From Arcicella rigui (GTDB lineage: Bacteria; Bacteroidota; Bacteroidia; Cytophagales; Spirosomataceae), in NCBI RefSeq assembly GCF_034929435.1, contig NZ_JAYFUM010000011.1:124001-188000 (forward strand): 64,000 nucleotides of DNA, read 5' to 3'. Shown here piece by piece: positions 19,382-27,810 of the stretch. The stretch's first letter is position 1. Every line of letters begins with the position of its first letter. A program made the translations under genes and the position numbers. The notes under the pieces were generated by a model. That model saw nothing but the letters and a program-made list of their open reading frames with translations. It did no database searches and was not told the DNA's origin.

Positions 19382-20002
19382 ATGAATTGCCTAACCAACT
19401 CGGCTGAAAACAAAATTAAAGAAGCAGCTATTAAAGTTTTTTTAGAAAAGGGTTTTGATGGAACTACCACCCGTGATATTGCTAAAGAAGCCGGCGTGAA
19501 TAGTGCTTTGATGAATTACTATTTCAGAAGTAAAGAGAAGCTGTTTTCTTCTGTCTTTGAAGAGAAACTTCAGCAATACTTCTCTGGGATGATTGAGATT
19601 TTCAACAAACCAATTGGTATGAAAGAGAAAATTTCAGACTTGATAGAGAATGATTTTCAGATGTTTAAGAAAAATCCTGATTTATCAAATTTTATTATTC
19701 ACGAATTACACCGCAATCCAGACCGTTTTTTCAGTGCTATCGCATTCGATAAAATCGTTGACCACTCTTCACTGTCGAAGCAGTTAACAACCTCTATCGA
19801 AAATGGTGAAGTCATTCAAATTGACATAAAAAATGTTCTTCTATTAATGAAATCCAACATCCAGTTTATTTTTTTATGCAAATCTATGACTTGCAAAATG
19901 TGGAAAATGGAAGACGAAAGTTTTGAAGAATTTGCCGAAAAACACAAAACGATTGTAAAAGAAATGATACTTAATTATCTATTTAATTCTTCAAAAAACT
20001 AA
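19382..20002 (+). CDS. TetR/AcrR family transcriptional regulator
   Basis: A 206-residue protein. The N-terminal ~55 residues form the TetR helix-turn-helix: AAIKVFLEKGFDGTTTRDIAKEAGVNSALMNYYFRSKEKLF has the canonical GxxxTTxxxIAxxAGVxxxxxxxYFxxKExL pattern. The C-terminal ligand-binding part is helical and unspecific in sequence. The gene follows a strong palindrome overlapping its promoter, so it is probably autoregulated. It lies 700 bp upstream of the inositol lipid genes on the same strand, so it may also control these; that link rests on position only. The inducer is unknown. Confidence 0.92.
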   Translation: MNCLTNSAENKIKEAAIKVFLEKGFDGTTTRDIAKEAGVNSALMNYYFRSKEKLFSSVFEEKLQQYFSGMIEIFNKPIGMKEKISDLIENDFQMFKKNPDLSNFIIHELHRNPDRFFSAIAFDKIVDHSSLSKQLTTSIENGEVIQIDIKNVLLLMKSNIQFIFLCKSMTCKMWKMEDESFEEFAEKHKTIVKEMILNYLFNSSKN

Positions 20003-20015
20003 ATTGATGATACCA

Positions 20016-20033
20016 TTTAAGCAATTGTTTAAA
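20016..20033. promoter_or_regulatory. Near-palindrome resembling the centre of the tetR palindrome
   Basis: TTTAAGCAATTGTTTAAA is symmetric at 16 of 18 positions. It shares TTTAAGC and the central CAATTG with the 56-bp palindrome upstream of the regulator. It lies 14 bp after the regulator's stop codon and could be a second, weaker operator. Confidence 0.3.
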
Positions 20034-20704
20034 ATAGTTTTTAACGATTCGGAACAAGCAATACTTTTATTAAGTTATTATTAAAGCAATATTTCAGACA
20101 AATTGACAACACACACACCGCTAAACACTATACCTTATCTAAAAAATTAGATTAATCTCAGTTAAGCTATTCTTGAAAAACATCTATGAATTGTAATTTT
20201 TCATAGATTAAATAACTATTTAATAAGATGTAGCATTTAGACTTCATCTCAAAACCATAAGTGTTATACAATACTTACTCATTTAGTAATAATTTGTAAA
20301 AAAGGCATTAAAATATTATTTTCTTCAATCTCTTAAAATTTCTTAAAACAGAAAGTATTGATACTAAAGCATTAATAGTTCAGTTATGAACCATAAAGTT
20401 TAAAATATAATCAATATCATTTTTATTAAGTACCGTTTTTAACATTTTTACTCACAACAAAACATTAAATTAACCATAACCATAGTTTTGTACTATTTGT
20501 ATATGACACTTTAAAAGTTTTTTTTAAAAAAAAGTACTTTTTTGATTATAAACTGTGAACCATTTTAAAGTTTCCATAGTTTATAGTTTTTAGAGTGTTT
20601 AGATATACTTGATTTTCTAAAAAATATCTTTACTAATTATAATTTGAAGGAATATTACTCCAATATGTTTTAAAATTTCTTCGTTGCATTTAAAATTAAA
20701 TCAC
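20034..20704. other. AT-rich leader region before the inositol lipid genes
   Basis: About 670 bp without a gene. It is very AT-rich, with several TTTAAA-type stretches. One TAGTTTTG (20483-20490) fits the Bacteroidota -7 box but has no matching TTTG 19 nt upstream, so I do not call a promoter. Its length suggests a regulated leader. Confidence 0.35.
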
Positions 20705-22039
20705 ATGAAAGACATCATCGTACAACCCGCTTCAGGAAAATTAGGTATTTTAATGCCCGGTATGGGAGCAGTAGCTACAACTTTTGTTGCTGGAGTTCTG
20801 GCAAGCAGAAAGGGAATTGCTCAACCAACTGGTTCACTTACTCAGACAGCTAACATTCGCTTAGGAAAGAGAACAGACAACAGAAACCCAAAAATTAAAG
20901 ACTTTGTCCCTTTAGCAAATCTTAATGACTTAGTTTTTGGTGGATGGGATGTTTACGCTGATTCTATGTACGATGCTGCGGTAAATGCTGGTGTTTTGGA
21001 GAGAGGTCTCATCGAATTAGTAAAAGATGAACTCGAAACTATTAAACCTATGAAAGCTGTTTTCGACAAACGTTATGTGAAAAACCTTGATGGCACAAAC
21101 GTAAAAACAGCAGCTACTAAACATGAATTAGTTGAGGCGTTATTAGAAGACATTGAAAACTTCAAAATTGCCAACGACTGCGAACGCCTTGTAATGGTTT
21201 GGTGTGGTTCTACTGAAATCTACCACGAAGCCAAAGAAGTACACGCTTCTTTAGCCAACTTCGAGGCTGGTCTTTTAAATAACGACCCAGACATCGCTCC
21301 TTCAATGATGTATGCTTATGCAGCCTTGAAATCAAATGTTCCTTTTGCGATGGGTGCTCCTAACTTATGTTTGGATATTCCTGCTTTAGAAGAATTGGCA
21401 AAATTAACCGAAACGCCAATCGCTGGTAAAGACTTCAAAACTGGACAAACTTTGATGAAAACTATCGTTGCACCGGGTCTTAGAGCAAGAGCTTTAGGTG
21501 TAAGAGGTTGGTTCTCTACAAATATTTTAGGAAACAGAGATGGTTTAGTATTGGATGCTCCTGAAAACTTCAAAACGAAAGAAGTATCAAAAGGAAACGT
21601 ATTAGACGGTATTTTGGATGCTAATATCAACCCTGAGCTTTACGGAGATATTCACCACAAAGTAAGAATTGAATACTACCCACCATTGGGCGACAACAAA
21701 GAAGGTTGGGATAATATCGACATCTTTGGCTGGTTGGGTTACCAAATGCAAATCAAAATCAATTTCTTGTGCCGTGACTCTATTTTAGCTGCTCCGATTG
21801 TGCTTGACTTAGCTTTATTCCTTGACCTCGCTAAGAGAGCTCAGTTATCAGGTATTCAAGAATGGTTATCTTTCTACTGGAAAGCTCCACAAACTTTACC
21901 AGAATTAGAGCCAGTACATGATATTTTCAAACAATTGGAAAAATTGGAAAATACGCTAAGATATTTAATGGGCGAAGAGTTGATTAATAACCTTGGAATG
22001 GATTATTATGAAGACGTTGACCAAGAAATAGAAGCATAA
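20705..22039 (+). CDS. myo-Inositol-1-phosphate synthase
   Basis: A 444-residue cytoplasmic enzyme that converts glucose 6-phosphate to inositol 1-phosphate with NAD as internal redox cofactor. The dinucleotide-binding loop near the N-terminus reads GKLGILMPGMGAVATTFVAG, and family stretches such as DLVFGGWDVYADSMYDAA and NFLCRDSILAAPIVLDLALF are clear. I start at the ATG at 20705; a TTG at 20684 would add seven residues without domain content. It is the first gene of the inositol lipid set and supplies the headgroup. A terminator hairpin directly after the stop separates it from pgpA, so its transcript level may exceed that of the genes downstream. Confidence 0.95.
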   Translation: MKDIIVQPASGKLGILMPGMGAVATTFVAGVLASRKGIAQPTGSLTQTANIRLGKRTDNRNPKIKDFVPLANLNDLVFGGWDVYADSMYDAAVNAGVLERGLIELVKDELETIKPMKAVFDKRYVKNLDGTNVKTAATKHELVEALLEDIENFKIANDCERLVMVWCGSTEIYHEAKEVHASLANFEAGLLNNDPDIAPSMMYAYAALKSNVPFAMGAPNLCLDIPALEELAKLTETPIAGKDFKTGQTLMKTIVAPGLRARALGVRGWFSTNILGNRDGLVLDAPENFKTKEVSKGNVLDGILDANINPELYGDIHHKVRIEYYPPLGDNKEGWDNIDIFGWLGYQMQIKINFLCRDSILAAPIVLDLALFLDLAKRAQLSGIQEWLSFYWKAPQTLPELEPVHDIFKQLEKLENTLRYLMGEELINNLGMDYYEDVDQEIEA

Positions 22040-22057
22040 TCAATACCTAATCAATAC

Positions 22058-22098
22058 AAAAATGGTTCTTGTGGACACAATCTTCAAGAGCCATTTTT
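22058..22098 (+). terminator. Rho-independent terminator after the inositol-phosphate synthase gene
   Basis: Arms at 22058-22071 and 22085-22098 pair over 14 bp with one G-T pair, around a 13-nt loop, and the right arm ends in TTTTT. It lies 19 bp after the stop codon and contains the upstream candidate ATG of the next frame (22062), which argues for the later pgpA start. Confidence 0.7.
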
Positions 22099-22103
22099 CT
22101 ATC

Positions 22104-22571
22104 ATGCTGTATTTTCATAAAATATTTGCCTCGGCTTTAGGCTTAGGTTTTATCCCAAAGGGTTCGGGAACTTTCGGAGCGTTGTTAGCTTGTGCGATGA
22201 TTGCGGGGATTTTTCAAATCAGCAATCATATAGGCAACTATCAAGTAATATTGATTGTCACTACAATTGTAGTTACTTTTCTTGGAAGGTGGTCTTCTGG
22301 CGTCATGGAAACACACTGGGGAGAAGATGCTTCAAAAATTGTAATAGACGAAGTTGCTGGAATGTGTTTGAGTATTTGCTTAATACCTTTTACTTGGCAA
22401 AATCTACTTATCGCTTTTGTACTTTTCAGGTTTTTTGATATTTATAAACCATTCAATATCAGAAATTTTGAAAAATATCCAAACGGTTGGGGCGTGATGC
22501 TCGACGACGTAATGGCTGGTATTTGGGCAAATGGATGTTTACAGCTAATCGTCTTTTTCCTACATGAATGA
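22104..22571 (+). CDS. PgpA-like phosphatase (lipid phosphatase of the inositol lipid set)
   Basis: A 155-residue membrane protein of the PgpA (phosphatidylglycerophosphatase A) family. It shows GLGFIPKGSGTFGALLA near the N-terminus, the acidic VIDEVAGM motif and FRFFDIYKPFNIR. PgpA removes the terminal phosphate of phosphatidylglycerol phosphate. In this neighbourhood the likely substrate is phosphatidylinositol phosphate instead, giving phosphatidylinositol, as reported for the inositol lipid cluster of Bacteroides. I start at 22104 because an ATG at 22062 lies within the preceding terminator hairpin. Its TGA overlaps the GtrA start (ATGA), showing coupling. Confidence 0.88.
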   Translation: MLYFHKIFASALGLGFIPKGSGTFGALLACAMIAGIFQISNHIGNYQVILIVTTIVVTFLGRWSSGVMETHWGEDASKIVIDEVAGMCLSICLIPFTWQNLLIAFVLFRFFDIYKPFNIRNFEKYPNGWGVMLDDVMAGIWANGCLQLIVFFLHE

Positions 22572-22981
22572 ATGAGTCTCTAAAACCTTTTTTTCGATTT
22601 GTACCAGTTTCTGGTTTAGCTACTTTTGTAGATTTCGGTACATCTTATTTAGTACTTCACTATCTAAGTATGTCTTATGGACTGTCCACTGTTTTAGGAA
22701 ACATCACAGGAGGCATCGTCGGTTTTGTATTGTCAAGGCTTTGGGTTTTTCAAGATTCTCAATCTGAAAAAAGTCATACGCAATTAATAAAATATATCCT
22801 TGTATCGGCCGGAAATTCGTTGATGAATACCGTCGGGGTAATTGCACTTAGTGAATTTATATCAGCAAATTATCTAATCATAAGAGCATTGGTAGGAACG
22901 TTCGTGTTTGTAGTATATAGCTACGGATTGAACAGATGGTTCGTGTTTAATGCAAAAAGTCATGAAAAAATATCTATTTAA
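22568..22981 (+). CDS. GtrA family membrane protein
   Basis: A 137-residue protein with four membrane helices (about 10-30, 38-58, 77-97, 105-127) and the family hallmarks FVPVSGLATFVDFGTSYLVL and the conserved FxxSRLWVF after helix two. GtrA proteins are associated with the transfer of lipid-linked sugars across the inner membrane. Inside an inositol lipid operon it is a candidate for moving an inositol or glycosylated lipid across the membrane, but this is inference. It overlaps pgpA by four bases and the DUF5686 gene by about 20. Confidence 0.9.
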   Translation: MNESLKPFFRFVPVSGLATFVDFGTSYLVLHYLSMSYGLSTVLGNITGGIVGFVLSRLWVFQDSQSEKSHTQLIKYILVSAGNSLMNTVGVIALSEFISANYLIIRALVGTFVFVVYSYGLNRWFVFNAKSHEKISI

Positions 22982-25568
22982 TAGAATCTCAATAAGTAGC
23001 AAAAATATACAAATCCTATTTTTTGTATGTTTGAGCTTCGCTTCAATATCGTCTGCATTTGGGCAACAAACTAAAGTAAAAGGAAAAGTCATTGACAGCA
23101 AAACCAATGAAGCCATTCCTTTTGTAAATATCATCGTAGTAGGTACAAAACAAGGGATTCAAACTGATATTAACGGAAATTATACGCTTAGTATTCAAGA
23201 CCCCCAAGCTACCAAAATTCAATTTTCATCTATTAGCTATAAAACTGAAACAAAGACTTTCAAAAGAGACGTTAGCCAAACGATTAGCGTGAAGTTAGTG
23301 CCACAGTCTCAGAACATCGCTGAAGTTACGGTAAAAGCAAAAAAAGACAAATACCGCAATAAAGACAATCCTGCTGTTGTACTCATCAGAAAGGTGATTG
23401 CACACCGAGATGAAAACCGTAAAGAAGGGCTTGATTTTTACCAGTACGAAAAATACGAGAAGATTCAGTTAAACCTTAACAATATCGACGAGGAATATAA
23501 GAACAAAAAAATGTTCAAAAACTTTCAATTCATCTTCGATAATTTAGATACTTCACGTACTACTGGCAATGTTTCGTTACCGCTTTACTTGAAAGAAACC
23601 GTTGGGGACGTTTACTTTAGAAAAAATCCGAAAGAAGAAAAAGTATATATCAAAGGTGAAAAGAAAATTGGCTTAGACCAGTACATTGATAACAATGGGA
23701 TTGCCTCGTATATCAACCGTCTGTATGAAGACGTAAATATTTACGATAACAATATCAGCTTGCTTACCAATCAGTTTATCAGTCCCATTTCAAATTTATC
23801 ACCTACTTTTTACCGTTTCGTTATTTTAGATACACTTCAATTTCAAAATATGAAATGCGTCAACTTAGGTTTCTCCCCAAGAAATCCAACAGATTTTGCT
23901 TTTGTAGGCAATATGTATATTTCTTTAGACTCGAACTTCTCGGTAAGAAAAGTAAAATTGGGCGTACCAAGAAGTATCAACCTCAACTTCGTAAACGAGC
24001 TTTTAGTTGAACAAGAATTTGCTCCAGTCGAAGATAATAAATTGATGCTCACCAAAGATGAGATTTCAATTGATTTTGGTTTCAGTAAAAAAGAAAACAA
24101 AAGAGGAATTTTAGGTAAACGTTCGGTTTCGTTTAGGAATTATGTATTGAATAAACCTATCGACAACAGTGTTTTTAAACCCATTCAAAAGAATGTACTG
24201 ATGGATATGGCACTGAACAAAGGCGAAGACTTTTGGGCAAATGCAAGGCATCAGGGTTTAAATAGTGTTGAAAAGGGCATTTACTTGATGTCTGACAGCA
24301 TTCAGAAAGTACCCGCTTTCAAAAGGTTTATGACGGTTGCTGGTTTAGTACTTTTTGGATACAAAGACTTTGGAGATTTTGAAATTGGCCCAGCTAATGC
24401 TTTTTACAGTTTTAACCCCGTAGAAGGCTTCCGTTTGCGTTTTGGAGGAAGAACGATGGCGAAATTGAATCCTAAACTCTATCTCGAAACTTATGCCGCT
24501 TATGGCTTCAAAGATGAACGTTGGAAAGGATATTTGGGGGTTACTTATAATTTAGGTAAAAACTCCATTTATGAATTTCCCAATAATTACCTGAGAGTTT
24601 CTTATCAAGATGAAGTAAGAATTCCCGGACAAGAATTACAGTTCATTCAAGAAGATAACGTGCTGTTGTCATTTAAGAGAGGTGTAAACGACAAGATGAC
24701 TTATAACAAAATTTTCCGTTTAGACTACCGTCACGAGTCGAGAAGTGGAATCAGTTATGAATTGGGTTATAAAAATCTTACACAAGAAGCCGCTGGTTCA
24801 TTAAAATTCGATCGTTATGCTTCAGGAAGTACCACAACCGACGGACAAATTATTAGCGACAAAGATTTAACAAGCTCAGAAGTATCTATCAACCTAAAAT
24901 TTGCTCCAAACGAGCAGTTTTATCAAGGTAAAAATTATAGAATTCCTATCATCAACAAATATCCAATTTTCCAATTGCGTTATAGCTTAGGAATTAGTAA
25001 CTTCTTGAAAGGAGATTACAACTATCATAACCTTACTTTTAGAGCTAACAAACGTTTCTTTGTATCGCCAATTGGTTATACAGATATTACGGCAGAAGCA
25101 GGAAAGATTTTTGGAACAGTGCCTTATCCCTTGTTGATGATTCACAGAGCGAACCAATCGTATTCGTATCAGTTAGAGTCATACAACTTGATGAACTTCT
25201 TGGAATTTGCCTCTGACAAGTATGCCGCTCTTTTTGTTGACCACTATTTTAATGGATTCATTTTCAATAAATTACCATTAATTAAAAAGTTAAAATTAAG
25301 AGAAGTAATTACTTTCAAAGGACTTTGGGGAAGTATTAGTGATAATAATTTACCACAAAATAATTTAAGTTTATACCGATTCCCACAAGCAGCCGATGGC
25401 ACTATTTTAACCAATTCTTTGGCAAATGGCCCATATATGGAAGCAAGTGTTGGTGTTTCTAATATTTTCAAAATATTTAGAATTGATTTAGTGAAACGTC
25501 TCTCCTACTTAGACAACCCAAATGTGTCTGAATACGGTATTCGTGGACGATTTAAGTTTGATTTTTAA
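22962..25568 (+). CDS. Carboxypeptidase-like/DUF5686 outer-membrane protein
   Basis: An 868-residue protein with a signal peptide (cleavage near SAFGQQ). A carboxypeptidase-like regulatory beta-sandwich follows (KVKGKVIDSKTNEAIPFVNI...). The large remainder matches the DUF5686 type of outer-membrane barrel, with a strand-rich C-terminus ending in RGRFKFDF, a terminal aromatic typical for BAM-assembled barrels. I prefer the ATG at 22962 over that at 22950 since it places the basic MKKYLF residues at the start of the signal peptide. It overlaps the GtrA gene by 20 bp. The family is common in Bacteroidota and of unknown function; the operon position hints at a role in surface lipid handling. Confidence 0.85.
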   Translation: MKKYLFNRISISSKNIQILFFVCLSFASISSAFGQQTKVKGKVIDSKTNEAIPFVNIIVVGTKQGIQTDINGNYTLSIQDPQATKIQFSSISYKTETKTFKRDVSQTISVKLVPQSQNIAEVTVKAKKDKYRNKDNPAVVLIRKVIAHRDENRKEGLDFYQYEKYEKIQLNLNNIDEEYKNKKMFKNFQFIFDNLDTSRTTGNVSLPLYLKETVGDVYFRKNPKEEKVYIKGEKKIGLDQYIDNNGIASYINRLYEDVNIYDNNISLLTNQFISPISNLSPTFYRFVILDTLQFQNMKCVNLGFSPRNPTDFAFVGNMYISLDSNFSVRKVKLGVPRSINLNFVNELLVEQEFAPVEDNKLMLTKDEISIDFGFSKKENKRGILGKRSVSFRNYVLNKPIDNSVFKPIQKNVLMDMALNKGEDFWANARHQGLNSVEKGIYLMSDSIQKVPAFKRFMTVAGLVLFGYKDFGDFEIGPANAFYSFNPVEGFRLRFGGRTMAKLNPKLYLETYAAYGFKDERWKGYLGVTYNLGKNSIYEFPNNYLRVSYQDEVRIPGQELQFIQEDNVLLSFKRGVNDKMTYNKIFRLDYRHESRSGISYELGYKNLTQEAAGSLKFDRYASGSTTTDGQIISDKDLTSSEVSINLKFAPNEQFYQGKNYRIPIINKYPIFQLRYSLGISNFLKGDYNYHNLTFRANKRFFVSPIGYTDITAEAGKIFGTVPYPLLMIHRANQSYSYQLESYNLMNFLEFASDKYAALFVDHYFNGFIFNKLPLIKKLKLREVITFKGLWGSISDNNLPQNNLSLYRFPQAADGTILTNSLANGPYMEASVGVSNIFKIFRIDLVKRLSYLDNPNVSEYGIRGRFKFDF

Positions 25569-25592
25569 TGCTAACAATTATCTTATAAAACC

Positions 25593-26297
25593 ATGTACAC
25601 ATTAAAAACAGCGGGACAACAAGTAATTTATCAAATTATTAATCCCTTCATTAAATTATTGATTGCTTTAAAAATTACGCCCAATGTGATTACAACCGTT
25701 GGTTTGATACTCAATGTAGTGGCAGCTGGCATTTTTATTTATGCCGCAGAAGCTTCGTTCAGAGGCGATTTTAGCTACATCGGCTGGGGCGGTGGAATGA
25801 TTTTATTTGCAGGCGTATTTGATATGATTGATGGCAGATTGGCTCGTGTTGGCAATATGTCGAGTAAATTTGGAGCTTTCTATGACTCCGTTTTGGACAG
25901 ATACAGCGAAATGTTTATGTTTTTGGGGATTTGTTATTACCTCATTGCACATCATTATTTATTCAGTTCATTTTTTGCATTTTTGGCATTGATTGGTTCT
26001 TCAATGGTAAGTTATACTCGTTCAAGAGCAGAAGGCTTAGGCGTAAAATGTGATATTGGTTGGATGCAACGCCCCGAAAGAATCGTTATCATTGGTGGTT
26101 CGGCATTACTTTGTGGTATTTTAGCTCCCATCATTGGCAATGACTTTAGAATTGAAGGCTTCGCTCCACGTATTCCTTGGTTTGAAACTATTTCAATCTT
26201 TACCATTCCTTTGGCAATTGTAGCAATATTATCGAATTATACAGCCCTTCAAAGAATTGAACATACCAAAAAGGCTTTAGCGGAAAATGAAAAATAA
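25593..26297 (+). CDS. CDP-alcohol phosphatidyltransferase (probable inositol-phosphate transferase)
   Basis: A 234-residue polytopic inner-membrane enzyme. The full CDP-alcohol phosphotransferase signature is present: D77, D80, G81, A84, R85, G94, D98 and D102 (DMIDGRLAR...G...D...D). These residues bind the metals and CDP-diacylglycerol. With inositol-phosphate synthase and PgpA alongside, the likely reaction is CDP-diacylglycerol plus inositol 1-phosphate to phosphatidylinositol phosphate; direct use of free inositol cannot be excluded. The stop overlaps the DUF4833 start by 11 bp, so the genes are coupled. Confidence 0.9.
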   Translation: MYTLKTAGQQVIYQIINPFIKLLIALKITPNVITTVGLILNVVAAGIFIYAAEASFRGDFSYIGWGGGMILFAGVFDMIDGRLARVGNMSSKFGAFYDSVLDRYSEMFMFLGICYYLIAHHYLFSSFFAFLALIGSSMVSYTRSRAEGLGVKCDIGWMQRPERIVIIGGSALLCGILAPIIGNDFRIEGFAPRIPWFETISIFTIPLAIVAILSNYTALQRIEHTKKALAENEK

Positions 26298-26820
26298 ACG
26301 ATTTCAATGGTTTACTCTTGGATTAATCCTTACTTTATCAACAAGCTTTTCACCAAGCAATTATCCAAGAGTACCTGATTCGCCTTTAAGACTATTTTAT
26401 ATCCAACGAAGTGCAAACACAAATACCATTGTGTATGATGCCAATTTATTGCCCAATGGAAATTTCGACAAGGAAAATCCCGTAAACGTATATTGGATAC
26501 GGTATCAAGAACAAGGACAGAAAAAAGAACTTACTTGGATACAGAATCTTCTTGCCTATGGCATCAGTAGCGAACCTACAAATCGTGAAAATGACTTTGA
26601 TGTTTGGTTAGTTTCCTACAAAAAAAGAAAACTAAAAGTAGGATTCGACAAGCAACGAAAGCCTTTGGCACTTATAGAAATTAATCACAAACAAGCTAAA
26701 TTAGACCATGTCTTCGTAAAAACCGAAGGAAGTAATCTTCGACCAAAGGTACTTTATGTAGAAGTTTTTGGGAAAGATGTGGCAACAGGAGATGATATTT
26801 ACGAGAAAATCAGGCCTTGA
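26287..26820 (+). CDS. DUF4833 family protein
   Basis: A 177-residue protein with a weak N-terminal signal or anchor (LGLILTLSTSFSPSN) and a strand-rich domain (LRLFYIQRSANTNTIVYDAN, VNVYWIRYQEQGQKKELT) matching DUF4833. It overlaps the phosphatidyltransferase gene by 11 bp, and its 3' end overlaps the PAP2 gene. The family is of unknown function but this packing within the operon points to a role in inositol lipid synthesis or export from the periplasmic side. Confidence 0.8.
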   Translation: MKNKRFQWFTLGLILTLSTSFSPSNYPRVPDSPLRLFYIQRSANTNTIVYDANLLPNGNFDKENPVNVYWIRYQEQGQKKELTWIQNLLAYGISSEPTNRENDFDVWLVSYKKRKLKVGFDKQRKPLALIEINHKQAKLDHVFVKTEGSNLRPKVLYVEVFGKDVATGDDIYEKIRP

Positions 26821-27748
26821 ACATTTTTGGGCTATTGAAGAAAGTAAAAGCTTTTCAAGATTTACAAAAAGTAACGTTATTTTAATTACTACCCTAAGTA
26901 TTGTTTATTTCATTTGGTTCGGAGAAGTAGTTCCATTTCGTCCAGAACATTCAACGCTTTATTTTATCGTTCTGGCGATGTTTATCATCAACGGAGTTAC
27001 TCGCAGCTTTATCAAAGCAATGCTTCCTTTTGCTCTTTTTTGGGTAATTTATGATTCAATGAGGCTTGTTCCCAATTATGAAATAAATCCTGTTCATATC
27101 AAAGAGGTTTATATGTTCGATAAATACTTATTCGGTGTTTACGAAAACGGTATTAAACTCACCATGAACGAATACTTAACCAAACATCATACAGCCTTTT
27201 TTGATATACTGTCTGGTTTGTTTTATATCAACTGGGTACCTATTCCACTTTTGTTTGGGATTTATGTATTTTTAAAAGACAAAACGGTAATTTACAGTTT
27301 TGCTTACTGTTTCTTATTTGTCAATCTAATCGGCTTTTGCTTTTATTATATTTATCCAGCCGCACCACCGTGGTATGTAACAGAATACGGTTTTGTAGAG
27401 CATTTCAATATTATGGGAAATGTGGGCAACCTAAAAAACTTTGACAATTTGGTTGGAATGCCCATTTTTAAAGGCATTTATGAAAAAAATGCAAATGTTT
27501 TTGCAGCAATGCCTTCATTACATTCTGCCTATCCGTTAATTGTTTTGTACTTTGCCAAACAAGCTAAAATGGGGAAATTCATCATTTTTTATGTGATTTT
27601 TTGTTTGGGAATTTGGGGTTCGGCGGTGTATTCAAACCATCATTATGTATTAGAAGTATTGGCAGGTATTTCTTGTGCCATTCTCGGCATTACATTGTTC
27701 AATTTGTTTTTACGAAAACCCATGATTAAATACATTTTACCTTTATAA
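26777..27748 (+). CDS. AUR1/PAP2-like inositol phospholipid headgroup transferase
   Basis: A polytopic membrane protein of about 323 residues with six or more helices. The PAP2/AUR1 motifs are visible: AAMPSLHSAYP and, near the C-terminus, SNHHYVLEVLAG. In fungal AUR1 and related bacterial enzymes these carry the catalytic His-His-Asp triad that moves inositol phosphate from phosphatidylinositol to ceramide. Here the position usually held by Asp in the HYVxD motif is Glu (GAA codon). The frame is open from a TTG at 26768; ATGs at 26777 and 26792 are both possible, and I give the first because GGAAAG precedes it. It overlaps the DUF4833 gene by over 25 bp. Confidence 0.85.
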   Translation: MWQQEMIFTRKSGLEHFWAIEESKSFSRFTKSNVILITTLSIVYFIWFGEVVPFRPEHSTLYFIVLAMFIINGVTRSFIKAMLPFALFWVIYDSMRLVPNYEINPVHIKEVYMFDKYLFGVYENGIKLTMNEYLTKHHTAFFDILSGLFYINWVPIPLLFGIYVFLKDKTVIYSFAYCFLFVNLIGFCFYYIYPAAPPWYVTEYGFVEHFNIMGNVGNLKNFDNLVGMPIFKGIYEKNANVFAAMPSLHSAYPLIVLYFAKQAKMGKFIIFYVIFCLGIWGSAVYSNHHYVLEVLAGISCAILGITLFNLFLRKPMIKYILPL

Positions 27749-27756
27749 AGGCAAAT

Positions 27757-27794
27757 AAAAAGGGCTGATACAATATTTGTAACAGCCCTTTTTT
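27757..27794. terminator. Bidirectional terminator, inositol lipid operon / lpdA
   Basis: AAAAAGGGCTG (27757-27767) and its exact complement (27783-27793) form an 11-bp stem with a 15-nt loop. Both sides end in runs of A or T, so it can stop the plus-strand operon and the minus-strand lpdA transcript. Confidence 0.85.
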
Positions 27795-27810
27795 ATTTTC
27801 TTAATCCTGA

